A stretch of DNA of 64,000 nucleotides from Lewinellaceae bacterium (lineage in GTDB: Bacteria; Bacteroidota; Bacteroidia; Chitinophagales; Saprospiraceae): assembly GCA_020636325.1 (NCBI GenBank), contig JACJYC010000016.1, positions 62,001 to 126,000 of the forward strand, given 5' to 3'. The notes beneath the pieces are model-generated. The model saw only the letters and a program-made list of their open reading frames with translations. It did no database searches and was not told the origin of the DNA. How positions within the stretch are numbered: position 1 is the first letter of the stretch; the number at the start of each line of letters is the position of its first letter. The position numbers were made by a program, and so were the translations under genes. Positions 7,670 to 16,059 of the stretch are shown one piece after another.

Positions 7670-8590
7670 ATGAACCGGATTTTTGCATTGTTTTTAATCA
7701 GCGCAGCGCTCCTGGCACAATCCTGCCAATCGGATAAGCAAAAACTGCAACAGGAGATCGCGCAAATGGAAACGCAACTTGAAGCGGCTTCCAGTACAGA
7801 ACTCGCCAATAACCTGATCGACAAATACCTGGCTTATGTGGCGGCTTACCCGGAAGATGCCGACACGGACGCCCGCTTTCTTTACCGGGCAGCGGGTGTC
7901 AACTACCGCCAGGGCCGGTACCAGATGGCGGCAGACCTGCTCGAACAAGCCCTCAAGGATTATTATGCTTCTGAGAACACTCCGGCCAGCGCCCTGTTGC
8001 TGGGCACGATCCTGAAAGAGAACCTGAAAAAGACAGAAGCCGCCACTACCGTATTTCAGTCCATCAAGCAGGCCTTTCCAGGTTTTGAGGAAGCCAAAAC
8101 GGAAACGGATCAACTCGACCCTTCCCTCCCCGCGATATCGCAACGCATGGGCGCGCTTTTGCAACAGCTTTCCTCCGATTCGCTCGGCCGGGTCAACTTC
8201 CAGGCCGCCAATGATTACATATTGAATTGCGAAATGCTGGCCGTTGTCCAGCCGAATGCTGAAGAGTCTCCGCAGTTGCTGTACAAAGCCGGTGAAGTAG
8301 CCGGATCCATCGGAGCCTATGAAAAAGCAATTGACCTCTTCGACTGGATCTACAACAAGTACCCCGGTTATGAAAAGGCGCCCCTTGCCTTGTTTATGAA
8401 AGCCTTCACCCTGGATAACAACATGAAGAACATCGATGCCGCCCGGCCGGTCTACGAGGAATTTCTGGCAAAATATCCGGATAACGACTTCGCCCGCGAC
8501 GCGAAGATCCTGCTGGAAAATCTCGGCAAATCGGATGAAGAGATCTTTAACTCCTTTACAAAAGGCGCTCAGGAAGGAGAGACGGAATAA
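7670..8590 (+). CDS. TPR-repeat lipoprotein
   Basis: 306 residues. A lipoprotein signal ends in a lipobox-like LLAQSC with Cys19, followed by a short coiled-coil stretch (about 23-45, KQKLQQEIAQMETQLEAAS). Tetratricopeptide-type helical repeats follow, including YRQGRYQMAADLLEQALKDY and IGAYEKAIDLFDWIYNKYPG. The architecture resembles periplasmic TPR lipoproteins such as the BamD or CpoB/YbgF type, but no specific motif proves either. It is probably anchored in the outer membrane facing the periplasm and scaffolds other proteins. It is convergent with the GNAT gene, 4 nt apart. Confidence 0.75.
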   Translation: MNRIFALFLISAALLAQSCQSDKQKLQQEIAQMETQLEAASSTELANNLIDKYLAYVAAYPEDADTDARFLYRAAGVNYRQGRYQMAADLLEQALKDYYASENTPASALLLGTILKENLKKTEAATTVFQSIKQAFPGFEEAKTETDQLDPSLPAISQRMGALLQQLSSDSLGRVNFQAANDYILNCEMLAVVQPNAEESPQLLYKAGEVAGSIGAYEKAIDLFDWIYNKYPGYEKAPLALFMKAFTLDNNMKNIDAARPVYEEFLAKYPDNDFARDAKILLENLGKSDEEIFNSFTKGAQEGETE

Positions 8591-8594
8591 AAAA

Positions 8595-9041
8595 TTATAG
8601 CCATTTCGTCATCAATGCCCGTTTATGGGCCTCGAATTGCCGGCTCCGGTACAGGCGATTGGCCTTCTCATTGTGCTTTTCCACTTCGAGGTGCACCGCT
8701 TTGATGCCGGCTGCTCTGGCCTGGTCCAGAACGTAGTCAAGGATCACGGCGCCCAACCCTTTGCTGCGCTGTTCGGGAACGACGTAGAGCTCGTCGACAA
8801 AGGCATCCCTGCCCTTGAATTCAAAACTGTACCCGAAGGTCAGCACAGCATACCCCGCAACAGCCTCAGGGGTGCTGACCAACCAAAGCCTGCCCAATCC
8901 CGGGTCGGCGATGAATTTTTCAACATTTATCCGGGTTTCCTCCCGGTTGAACGGATACAGATCAATAGCATAAAAATCCTCCATCATGTCGAGGATCTGT
9001 TCGATATCTTCCGGGCCGGCTAATCGGAATTCGAGCGACAT
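8595..9041 (-). CDS. GNAT family N-acetyltransferase
   Basis: 148 residues. The acetyl-CoA-binding motif A is clear: VDELYVVPEQRSKGLGAVIL, with the Q/R-x-x-G-x-G/A core (RSKGLG). A typical C-terminal strand, NEKANRLYRSRQFEAHKR, follows. The N-terminus FRLAGPEDIEQILDMMEDFY is the usual first strand and helix. The substrate is unknown. Confidence 0.87.
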   Translation of the reverse strand: MSLEFRLAGPEDIEQILDMMEDFYAIDLYPFNREETRINVEKFIADPGLGRLWLVSTPEAVAGYAVLTFGYSFEFKGRDAFVDELYVVPEQRSKGLGAVILDYVLDQARAAGIKAVHLEVEKHNEKANRLYRSRQFEAHKRALMTKWL

Positions 9042-9080
9042 TTTGTCCTGGTTTAGGCCGCAAAATTACCGCTTTATGTG

Positions 9081-9129
9081 AAAAACAGGCAGCCGGCGAT
9101 CCTGAACGTTCTCAGAACCGCCGGCTGCC
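9081..9129 (-). terminator. Rho-independent terminator of the first M4 peptidase gene
   Basis: Minus-strand stem GGCAGCCGGCG / CGCCGGCTGCC (9119-9129 with 9088-9098) followed by TGTTTTT. It sits 22 nt past the stop codon of the peptidase gene. Confidence 0.88.
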
Positions 9130-9151
9130 CGGTCAAAGCCTTGCAAATGGC

Positions 9152-12100
9152 TTATTGTTTGATAAATCGTTTGTTGATCACGCCACCGGCTGTTTCCAAT
9201 GCAATGAAATACATGCCGGGTTGCAGGTCTTCGATATCAATGGTCTGCCCTTTTTCAAAAGTCTTCAGGTTTTTGACCAGAGCGCCGTTGGCTGCAAAGA
9301 TCCGGACGCCCAGCAGTTCATCTGTCGTATTGATGCTGAGCTCATCCGTTGCCGGGTTCGGGAACAGGGTCGCAGGCGCCTCGCTGTCGCCTTCCAGGAA
9401 AGCGTTGCCCTCAGGAACGACCTTGCCCAGTTCCTGGATCGTCTGCCGGGTCGCTCCGCCGGCCATGAATCCGGATGGGTTGGAGGCCGTCACCGTCACC
9501 GCATCAATATAAACCAGGTCGTTATTGGCGCTGGCATCGCACTGGAACCTGATCTGCGCATTCGACGGGAAGGTGTACCCGGCGTTGGTCAGGGTCACGG
9601 TTGCCACGTAGAAGGTGTTGTTGTTGAAGCTGGTACCCCGTGCATAGGCGGCTACGGTTGTCCAGGTGCTGCCGTTGTAATACCGCACCCAGAAATCCTC
9701 GCCGTTTTCCATACTGTATGCATAGAAATAGAATTCGATGTCCAGTTGGGAATAACCGCTCAGGTTGAGCGTCGGGGAGGTCATGGCGGAAGCTACCCCC
9801 GAGTTGTCCCGGATGTAGATCGAATAGTTGCCTTCCCAGGACCGGGATCCGAAATACCGCGCGCAGTCGCTGCCGCCGTCGGCCCAGCCGTCCCAGCCGG
9901 TTTCGAAATAGCTGCCCAGCAACACATCGCTGCCGCCACCGCCGCCGCTGCTCTGGGTCGTCACATTGATGGTGTTGCTTGAACCGGATTCATTCCCGGC
10001 CGCATCATACGCCGTTACGTAAATGGCATAAGTGGTAGAAGCCGTCAGGCCGCCCAATGCATAGGAGGTTGAGGCGGTATTGTCCACATTGACCCCGTCA
10101 ACGTAGATGTTGTAGCCGGTTACCCCGACATTGTCCGTGGACGCATTCCAGGAAAGATCGGTACTGGTTTGTGTCGTATTGGACGCGCTGAGGCTGGTCG
10201 GCGCTGAAGGCGCTTGCGTGTCCGGACCGCCGCCGCCGCCGATCGCGATCGTATAATCCTCCACTTCGCCGTAGGCAAAGGTTTCGCACGGACCGGTAGG
10301 CGTTGCGTTGTACTTCATGGTCACCCGCATGCGGGTTGTGGTGCCCGCGGCCCCGGAGGGGATGCTGATGCTGCCGCTGACAGTAGCATTGCTGCCGCCT
10401 GAGGCATAGACCTGCTCGCCTGAGTCGGTAAAATCGCCGTCGGCATTGAGGTCGATCCAGATTTTCCAGTATTCGGTATAGGTGGAGCTCGAGAAACCCG
10501 GCGTCAGCGAAATGCTGTAGTTCTGTCCGGCATTCACGTTAACCGTCTGAGACGTGAAATTGGTATAACCGGCCGCTCCGGAACTGTTGCTGAACGAGCC
10601 GACCGTCACATTCGATATCCATTCGTAGCTGGAGTTGGATCCGGCCGAAGAACAGTAGGAAATGGTGCCGTATTCGCCGCCTACGCCCACCGCGTACCAG
10701 GCGTTGGTCGTGGCAATTTCCTCAGCCGAGCCGGCGCCGTACAGGTCGATGGCTGCCTGAATGGCGCCGTTGCGGGCGTCGGCATAGGTAGAACTCGACG
10801 ACAGATAGGTGGTCAGACTCCGGTACGTGATTGCTGCGGCCTTGGTGCGGCCCACACCCGATACACTATATGAATTGCCCAGGTCGTTGGTGCCGGATTC
10901 GCCCATGGTCAGGATGTAGAACCACTTGTTCTGCACGCCCGAGTTGGTGTGTACCCCGCAATAGTCGTTGTTTTGGGTAGGCGTGCCGCAGTTGGGGTTG
11001 TACCAATAGCTGCCGCCGTAAGTATCCGGGTCGCCGTAGGCATTCGGGTTGTTCATGGAGCGGATGGCGCCGCTGCCGCCGATCCCGATATCGGTACCCA
11101 TTTGCCAGTCGTTGGAACCTTCTGCGAAGTATTCGACCATTTCGCCGAAGATATCCGAGAAGGATTCGTTCAGTGCCCCGGATTCCCGCTGATAGGCCAG
11201 GTTGGCGGAGTATTCCGTAACGCCGTGCGTGATCTCGTGTCCGGTGATATCGCTGGAAACCAGCGGGCCGTAATTCACCCCGTCCCCGTCGCCGTAAGTC
11301 ATCCGGGTGCCGTCCCAATAGGCATTCACATAGTTATTGGAATAGTGGACGTAGTTCCTGAGCACCCCGCCGGCGTTGTTGTAGGAGTTCCGGCCGTGGT
11401 TCTGGAGGTAGTACTTGTAGGTTTGTTCGGCGCCCCAATGCGCCTGGACAGCCGTATTATCGACGTTGTTGAAGGACGACGAACCGCTCGTGATATCGGT
11501 GGCATTGTTGTAATTGGTGCCGTTGTTGAGGCTGTAGGTCTGCACACCGCCGCCGTCGGCTGTTTGCCGCAACCTGTAATTGGAGCCGGTGAAATCAGCT
11601 GTGAAGGAAACGGTGCCGTTGTACAGGCTGGTGCCGGTGGCGGGTACGTTGGATTCGTGGATGCGTGCGAACTCGCGGACCACTTCGCCGTTGTGCGCAT
11701 CGACAAAGACGTAAGCCCTGGAGATGGGCTCAACGGCGTAGACGTCGAATTTGTAGGTCAGCCTGGCGGGCAGGATGCCTTCAGGGTCGGCGAAAATGAC
11801 GAGTTCGCCCTGCGGCTTCTCAAACCCGTCAAACCCGCCGGGTTGCCAGGCGTATTTGCCTGCGCCGACATGCTGCATGGCGTATTGCAGCGCCTGGTCC
11901 GGTGAAATGAACGCGCCCACGTCCAGATCGAATACACTCCTGAAATTGCCGGAAAGCGTGAGTATCCTTCCACCTTTTTCGTGCACGGTGTAGATGGCGC
12001 CATCCACCTTCACGCCCTTGTAGTACTGTTGGTAGCGGTAATGGCTGAATCCGAGATTGTCGGTATCTGTGCGTTCCAGCCGCAATTCGTCGTCCTGTCC

Positions 12101-12265
12101 CATTTCAAGGTAGGCGTTGAACAGGTTGTTGCGTTGGGTAAGGGGTTGGGGTTGTTCCAGTTGAACGAAGGAGGGGAATTTTTTGCCGATTTTTGGTCTC
12201 GGTTGGGCAAATAACACAATGAGCGTTGCGGGAAGCAACATCAAGGTAAATAGTGCTTTTTTCAT
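9152..12265 (-). CDS. M4 (thermolysin-like) metallopeptidase with GEVED, FN3 and T9SS sorting domains
   Basis: Secreted zinc protease precursor of 1,037 residues. In order: signal peptide (1-20), FTP/PepSY-type propeptide (about 50-200), and an M4 catalytic domain (about 205-540) with the zinc motif HEITH (343-347), third ligand E367 in GALNESFSD, and the GVHTNSGVQNKWFYIL block carrying the catalytic His. A GEVED domain (about 545-690, GEVEDYTIAI), one fibronectin type III domain (about 695-785), a jelly-roll-like domain (about 800-935) and a C-terminal T9SS sorting domain (about 965-1037, LFPNPATDELSIN ... VINKRFIKQ) follow. It is expected to be exported by the Sec and T9SS routes and attached to or released from the surface. 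It is one of two adjacent paralogs. Confidence 0.95.
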   Translation of the reverse strand: MKKALFTLMLLPATLIVLFAQPRPKIGKKFPSFVQLEQPQPLTQRNNLFNAYLEMGQDDELRLERTDTDNLGFSHYRYQQYYKGVKVDGAIYTVHEKGGRILTLSGNFRSVFDLDVGAFISPDQALQYAMQHVGAGKYAWQPGGFDGFEKPQGELVIFADPEGILPARLTYKFDVYAVEPISRAYVFVDAHNGEVVREFARIHESNVPATGTSLYNGTVSFTADFTGSNYRLRQTADGGGVQTYSLNNGTNYNNATDITSGSSSFNNVDNTAVQAHWGAEQTYKYYLQNHGRNSYNNAGGVLRNYVHYSNNYVNAYWDGTRMTYGDGDGVNYGPLVSSDITGHEITHGVTEYSANLAYQRESGALNESFSDIFGEMVEYFAEGSNDWQMGTDIGIGGSGAIRSMNNPNAYGDPDTYGGSYWYNPNCGTPTQNNDYCGVHTNSGVQNKWFYILTMGESGTNDLGNSYSVSGVGRTKAAAITYRSLTTYLSSSSTYADARNGAIQAAIDLYGAGSAEEIATTNAWYAVGVGGEYGTISYCSSAGSNSSYEWISNVTVGSFSNSSGAAGYTNFTSQTVNVNAGQNYSISLTPGFSSSTYTEYWKIWIDLNADGDFTDSGEQVYASGGSNATVSGSISIPSGAAGTTTRMRVTMKYNATPTGPCETFAYGEVEDYTIAIGGGGGPDTQAPSAPTSLSASNTTQTSTDLSWNASTDNVGVTGYNIYVDGVNVDNTASTSYALGGLTASTTYAIYVTAYDAAGNESGSSNTINVTTQSSGGGGGSDVLLGSYFETGWDGWADGGSDCARYFGSRSWEGNYSIYIRDNSGVASAMTSPTLNLSGYSQLDIEFYFYAYSMENGEDFWVRYYNGSTWTTVAAYARGTSFNNNTFYVATVTLTNAGYTFPSNAQIRFQCDASANNDLVYIDAVTVTASNPSGFMAGGATRQTIQELGKVVPEGNAFLEGDSEAPATLFPNPATDELSINTTDELLGVRIFAANGALVKNLKTFEKGQTIDIEDLQPGMYFIALETAGGVINKRFIKQ

Positions 12266-12325
12266 ACCAGCTTACGATTTGAAGTTTGTAAAACACCCTC
12301 GAAGGGCGATAATTATTATGAACAA
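12266..12325 (-). promoter_or_regulatory. Conserved 5' leader of first M4 peptidase gene
   Basis: Minus-strand leader sharing two blocks with the leader of the paralog at 15796-15857: TTGTTCATAATAA (12313-12325) and a CAAACTTCAAATCGTA block just before the ATG. Between the blocks is a small hairpin (CCCTTCGAGGG, 12296-12306) whose sequence differs from the paralog but whose pairing is kept. The rest of the gap 12326-12597 is AT-rich, with no gene visible. Confidence 0.55.
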
Positions 12326-12597
12326 GAAATTTTACGAAACTTCAAACAGTCGGATAAACATGGCGTAATACTGGCAAATCTAATATTTAAATTTTTTAAA
12401 CGAAATTTTTTGAGAAATTTTCGATTATTTTTTTGTGAATTATGATAGGATTTTTTGAGAATTTAAGGTGAATTTAGCTGGGATTTAGGGTGGAATATTT
12501 AGGGATTTTAGCAACATTTTCCCAGGATAGGATCATACTTCAGGACATGGCGGGCAGGGGAGGAGAAGGTGAAATAAGGATGATCAAGGGGCGGTAC

Positions 12598-12664
12598 AAA
12601 AAGAAAAGCAGCTTGCCGCATGGTCTCCCGCCTCCGGGGCGATTTGAACCGCGCGACAAGCTGC
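12598..12664 (-). terminator. Rho-independent terminator of the second M4 peptidase gene
   Basis: A long stem GCAGCTTGTCGC / GCGGCAAGCTGC (12653-12664 with 12608-12619, one G-U pair) encloses a second small GC-rich hairpin. It is followed on the minus strand by TTTTCTTTTT. It ends transcription 20 nt past the stop. Confidence 0.88.
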
Positions 12665-12684
12665 CCGTCAAAACATTTTTAATC

Positions 12685-15600
12685 CTATTGTTTTACAAAT
12701 CGTTTGTTGACCACTTCCTTGTCTGTTTCTATGGCAATGAAGTAAATGCCGGGCTGCAGGCCGGAAATGTCTATGGTTTGTCCTTTTTCGAAAGTCTTCA
12801 GGTTCTGGATCAGGGAGCCGTTAACGGCAAAGATCCTTACAGAACGCAGAGCATCCGGTGTTTCGATATTGAGTTCGTCGGTAGCCGGGTTGGGGTACAA
12901 CCGGAATTCCGCCTGATCTTCCAGGAAACCAGCGTTTTCGGAAATCACCCGGTCGATCTGTTCGATCGTTTGACGGGTTTCTCCACCCGCTGCAAAACCA
13001 GACGGGTTGGAAGCGGTCACCGTAACCGCGTCGATGTAGATCAGGTCGGTATTGTCGCTGGCGTCACACTGGAAGCGGAGCTTTACTCCGGAGGTGAAAC
13101 TCACCTGGGCGCTGGTCAGGGTAACCGTCGCGTGCCAGAATCCGTTGTTGGTAAAACTGGTCCCTGCCGCATAAGTAGCCACCGTACTCCAGGTACTTCC
13201 ATTATTGCTGGAATAACGCAACCAGAAATCTTCTCCGTTCTCCATGCTGGTAGCATAGAAATAGAAGTCAACAACGACCTGCGAATAGCCGCTCAGGTTG
13301 ATGGTCGGGGAGGTCATGGCAGAAGGCACGCCCGAGTTGTCCCGGATATAAATGGAATAGCTGCCTTCATAGGACCGCGATCCGGAATACCGCGCACAGT
13401 CGCTGCCGCCGTCAGCCCAGCCGTCCCAGCCGGTTTCGAAATAGCTGCCCAGTAATTCGGTGCTGCCGCCGCCGCCGCTGCTCAGCGTGGTCACGTTGAT
13501 GGTATTGCTGGCGCCGGAGTTATTGCCGGCGGCATCGTATGCAGTTACATAAATGGAATAGGTCGTAGCTGCCGTAAGGCCGGTCAGCGCGTATGAATTG
13601 GTAGCGCTGGTAGCCGTATTTACGCCGTTGACAAAGATCTTGTACCCGGTCACGCCGACGTTGTCCGTCGAAGCCGTCCAGGAAAGGTCGGTAGTGGTTT
13701 GCGTCGTATTGGATGCGCTCAGGTTGGTCGGTGCGGAGGGCGCCTGGGTATCCGGGCCGCTGGCGGCGATAGCGATGGTATAATCTTCCACTTCGCCGTA
13801 GGAGAAGGTTTCGCATGGACCGGTAGGTGCGGCGTTGTACTTCATGGTCACGCGCATGCGGGTGGTGGTGCCTGCCGCGCTTGCCGGAATGCTGATGCTG
13901 CCGCTGACAGTGGTTGTGCTTGGGCCGGCTGCAAAGACCTGCTCACCGGAGTCGGTAAAGTCGCCGTCGCCGTTGAAGTCGATCCAGATCCGCCAGTATT
14001 CATTATAGGTGGTGCCGGAAAAGGTCGGCGTCAGGGAAACGCTGTAGCCCTGACCGGCATTCACGTTGATCGTCTGGGACGTGAAATTGGTATAGCCTGC
14101 CGCGCCGCTGTTATTGGTGAAAGAACCGACCGTGACCTTGGATATCCACTCGTAGGTGGAGTTGGACCCGGCCGAGGAGCAGTAGGAGATCGTGCCGTAA
14201 GCGCCGCCTACGCCGACTGCGTACCAGGCGTTGGTGGTAGCGATCACTTCAGCCGACCCTGCGCCGTACAGGTCGATGGCTGCCTGGATGGCGCCGTTGC
14301 GGGCATCGGCATAGGTGGAGCTCGACGACAGGTAGGTGGTCAGGCTGCGGTAGGTGATGGCTGCGGATTTAGTGCGGCCCACCCCCGTCACGCTGTATGC
14401 ATTGCCCAGGTCATTGGTGCCGGATTCGCCCATGGTCAGGATGTAGAACCACTTGTTTTGTACGCCCGAGTTGGTATGTACCCCGCAATAGTCGTTGCTC
14501 TGCGTCGGCGTGCCGCAGTTGGGATTGTACCAGTTGGCGCCGCCGTAGGTATCCGGGTCGCCGTACAGGTTCGGGTTGTTCATGGAGCGGATGGCGCCGC
14601 TGCCGCCGATCCCGATATCGGTGCCCATCTGCCAGTCGTTGGAACCTTCAGCGAAGTATTCGACCATTTCACCGAAGATGTCGGAAAAGGACTCGTTGAG
14701 GGCGCCGGATTCCCGTTGGTATGCCAGGTTAGCGGAATATTCCGTAACGCCGTGGGTGATCTCGTGGCCGGTGATGTCGGTTGAAACCAGCGGCCCGTAG
14801 GAGGTCCCGTTACCGTCGCCGTAAGTCATCCGCGTACCGTCCCAGTAGGCGTTGACATAGTTGTTGGAATAGTGGACGTAGTTCTTGAGGATGCCGCCGG
14901 CGTTGTTATAGGAATTCCGGTTGTGGTTTTGCAGGTAGTACTTATAGGTCTGCTCTGCGCCCCAATGGGCTTGAACGGCCGTATTATCGACGTTGTTGAA
15001 GGACGCAGAGGTGCTGGTGATGTCGGTAGCGCTGTTGTAATTGGTGCCGTTGTTGAGGCTGAAGGTCTGCACGCCGCCGCCGTCAGCTGTCTGGCGCAGC
15101 CGGAAGGAACTGGCGGAGACCTGATCGGCCGTAAAACTGACCGTACCGTTGTACAGGCTGGTGCCGGTGGCGGGCACGTTGGTTTCGTGGATGCGGGCGA
15201 ATTCGCGGACCACTTCGCCGTTGTGCGCATCCACCAGAACATAAGCCCTGGAAATGGGCTCAACGGCATAGACGTCGAATTTGTAGGTCAGCCTGGCCGG
15301 TAGCAAGCCCTCAGGATCAGCATAAATGACGAGCTCGCCTTGCGGCTTTTCAAACCCGTCGAACCCGCCCGGTTGCCAGGCGTACTTGGCGGCGCCGACA
15401 TGCTGCATCGCGTATTGCAGGGCCTGGTCAGGAGAAATGAACGGGTTGACATCCAGGTCGGTTACATCCCTGAAATTGCCGGAAAGGGTGAGGATCCTTC
15501 CGCCTTTTTCGTGTACGGTGTAGATTGCGCCATCCACCTTCACGCCTTTATAGAATTGCTGAAAGCGCTGGTGCGTAAACCCAAGCTGGTCCGCTTCGGT

Positions 15601-15795
15601 CCGGATAAGCCTGAGCTCATCCTCGGGGTTCATCTCAAGGTAGGTATGGAACAGGTTGTTCCGCAGGTTGGCAGGTTGCGGCTGCTCAAGGGAGATGAAG
15701 GAGGGAAATTTTTTGCCGGTTTTCGGCTTTGATTGGGCAAGCAATAAACCCATTGTTGCGGGAAGCAACAGAAGCGTAAATAGTGCTTTTTTCAT
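12685..15795 (-). CDS. M4 (thermolysin-like) metallopeptidase with GEVED, FN3 and T9SS sorting domains (paralog)
   Basis: 1,036 residues, domain for domain the same as the neighbouring gene: signal peptide (MKKALFTLLLLPATMGLLLAQ), propeptide, M4 catalytic domain with HEITH, GALNESFSD and GVHTNSGVQNKW, GEVED, one FN3, jelly-roll-like domain and T9SS tail ending VVNKRFVKQ. The catalytic domain is nearly identical to the paralog; differences gather in the propeptide, FN3 and tail linker. A frame extension of 27 codons upstream is rejected because MKKALFTL aligns with the paralog start and lies just after the shared leader. Each copy has its own leader and terminator, so they are separate transcription units. 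Confidence 0.95.
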   Translation of the reverse strand: MKKALFTLLLLPATMGLLLAQSKPKTGKKFPSFISLEQPQPANLRNNLFHTYLEMNPEDELRLIRTEADQLGFTHQRFQQFYKGVKVDGAIYTVHEKGGRILTLSGNFRDVTDLDVNPFISPDQALQYAMQHVGAAKYAWQPGGFDGFEKPQGELVIYADPEGLLPARLTYKFDVYAVEPISRAYVLVDAHNGEVVREFARIHETNVPATGTSLYNGTVSFTADQVSASSFRLRQTADGGGVQTFSLNNGTNYNSATDITSTSASFNNVDNTAVQAHWGAEQTYKYYLQNHNRNSYNNAGGILKNYVHYSNNYVNAYWDGTRMTYGDGNGTSYGPLVSTDITGHEITHGVTEYSANLAYQRESGALNESFSDIFGEMVEYFAEGSNDWQMGTDIGIGGSGAIRSMNNPNLYGDPDTYGGANWYNPNCGTPTQSNDYCGVHTNSGVQNKWFYILTMGESGTNDLGNAYSVTGVGRTKSAAITYRSLTTYLSSSSTYADARNGAIQAAIDLYGAGSAEVIATTNAWYAVGVGGAYGTISYCSSAGSNSTYEWISKVTVGSFTNNSGAAGYTNFTSQTINVNAGQGYSVSLTPTFSGTTYNEYWRIWIDFNGDGDFTDSGEQVFAAGPSTTTVSGSISIPASAAGTTTRMRVTMKYNAAPTGPCETFSYGEVEDYTIAIAASGPDTQAPSAPTNLSASNTTQTTTDLSWTASTDNVGVTGYKIFVNGVNTATSATNSYALTGLTAATTYSIYVTAYDAAGNNSGASNTINVTTLSSGGGGSTELLGSYFETGWDGWADGGSDCARYSGSRSYEGSYSIYIRDNSGVPSAMTSPTINLSGYSQVVVDFYFYATSMENGEDFWLRYSSNNGSTWSTVATYAAGTSFTNNGFWHATVTLTSAQVSFTSGVKLRFQCDASDNTDLIYIDAVTVTASNPSGFAAGGETRQTIEQIDRVISENAGFLEDQAEFRLYPNPATDELNIETPDALRSVRIFAVNGSLIQNLKTFEKGQTIDISGLQPGIYFIAIETDKEVVNKRFVKQ

Positions 15796-15857
15796 ACTAG
15801 TATTACGATTTGAAGTTTGAAAAAAAGGCTCCCGAGGGAACCCGTTATTATGAACAA
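15796..15857 (-). promoter_or_regulatory. Conserved 5' leader of second M4 peptidase gene
   Basis: Holds TTGTTCATAATAA (15845-15857) and CAAACTTCAAATCGTA, the same two blocks as the paralog leader. Between them is a hairpin GGTTCCC/GGGAGCC (15827-15842). A near-consensus -7 box (TCTATTTG) overlaps the upstream edge on the minus strand. Upstream to about 15990 the DNA is AT-rich and gene-free. Confidence 0.55.
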
Positions 15858-16023
15858 ATAGATGGACAAACTCCAATCAGTCAGGATACACTATTTCTTA
15901 CCTGACAAATCTAAAATTTAAATTTTTCCCACATAACTTTTTTTGAAATTTATGGACGAAAATTTTCAATCCCGGATCGGCAGCGCGAAAGGGATTTGAA
16001 TTCCTCAATTAAACAATCTTGCC

Positions 16024-16031
16024 TATCTTTG
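16024..16031 (+). promoter_or_regulatory. -7 promoter box (TATCTTTG) of the ATP-grasp gene
   Basis: Exact TAnnTTTG match 28 nt before the ATG at 16060. A TTTG at 15995-15998 is a possible -33 element, at a spacing slightly longer than usual. Confidence 0.55.
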
Positions 16032-16059
16032 CCGCCGGACACTAAAATCCAATTGCCAT

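Noticed and set aside
12640..12655. GTTCAAATC, a tRNA T-loop-like motif on the minus strand
   Set aside because: The flanking bases do not form the 5-bp T stem and no acceptor or anticodon arm is found. The sequence is the loop of the terminator at 12598-12664.
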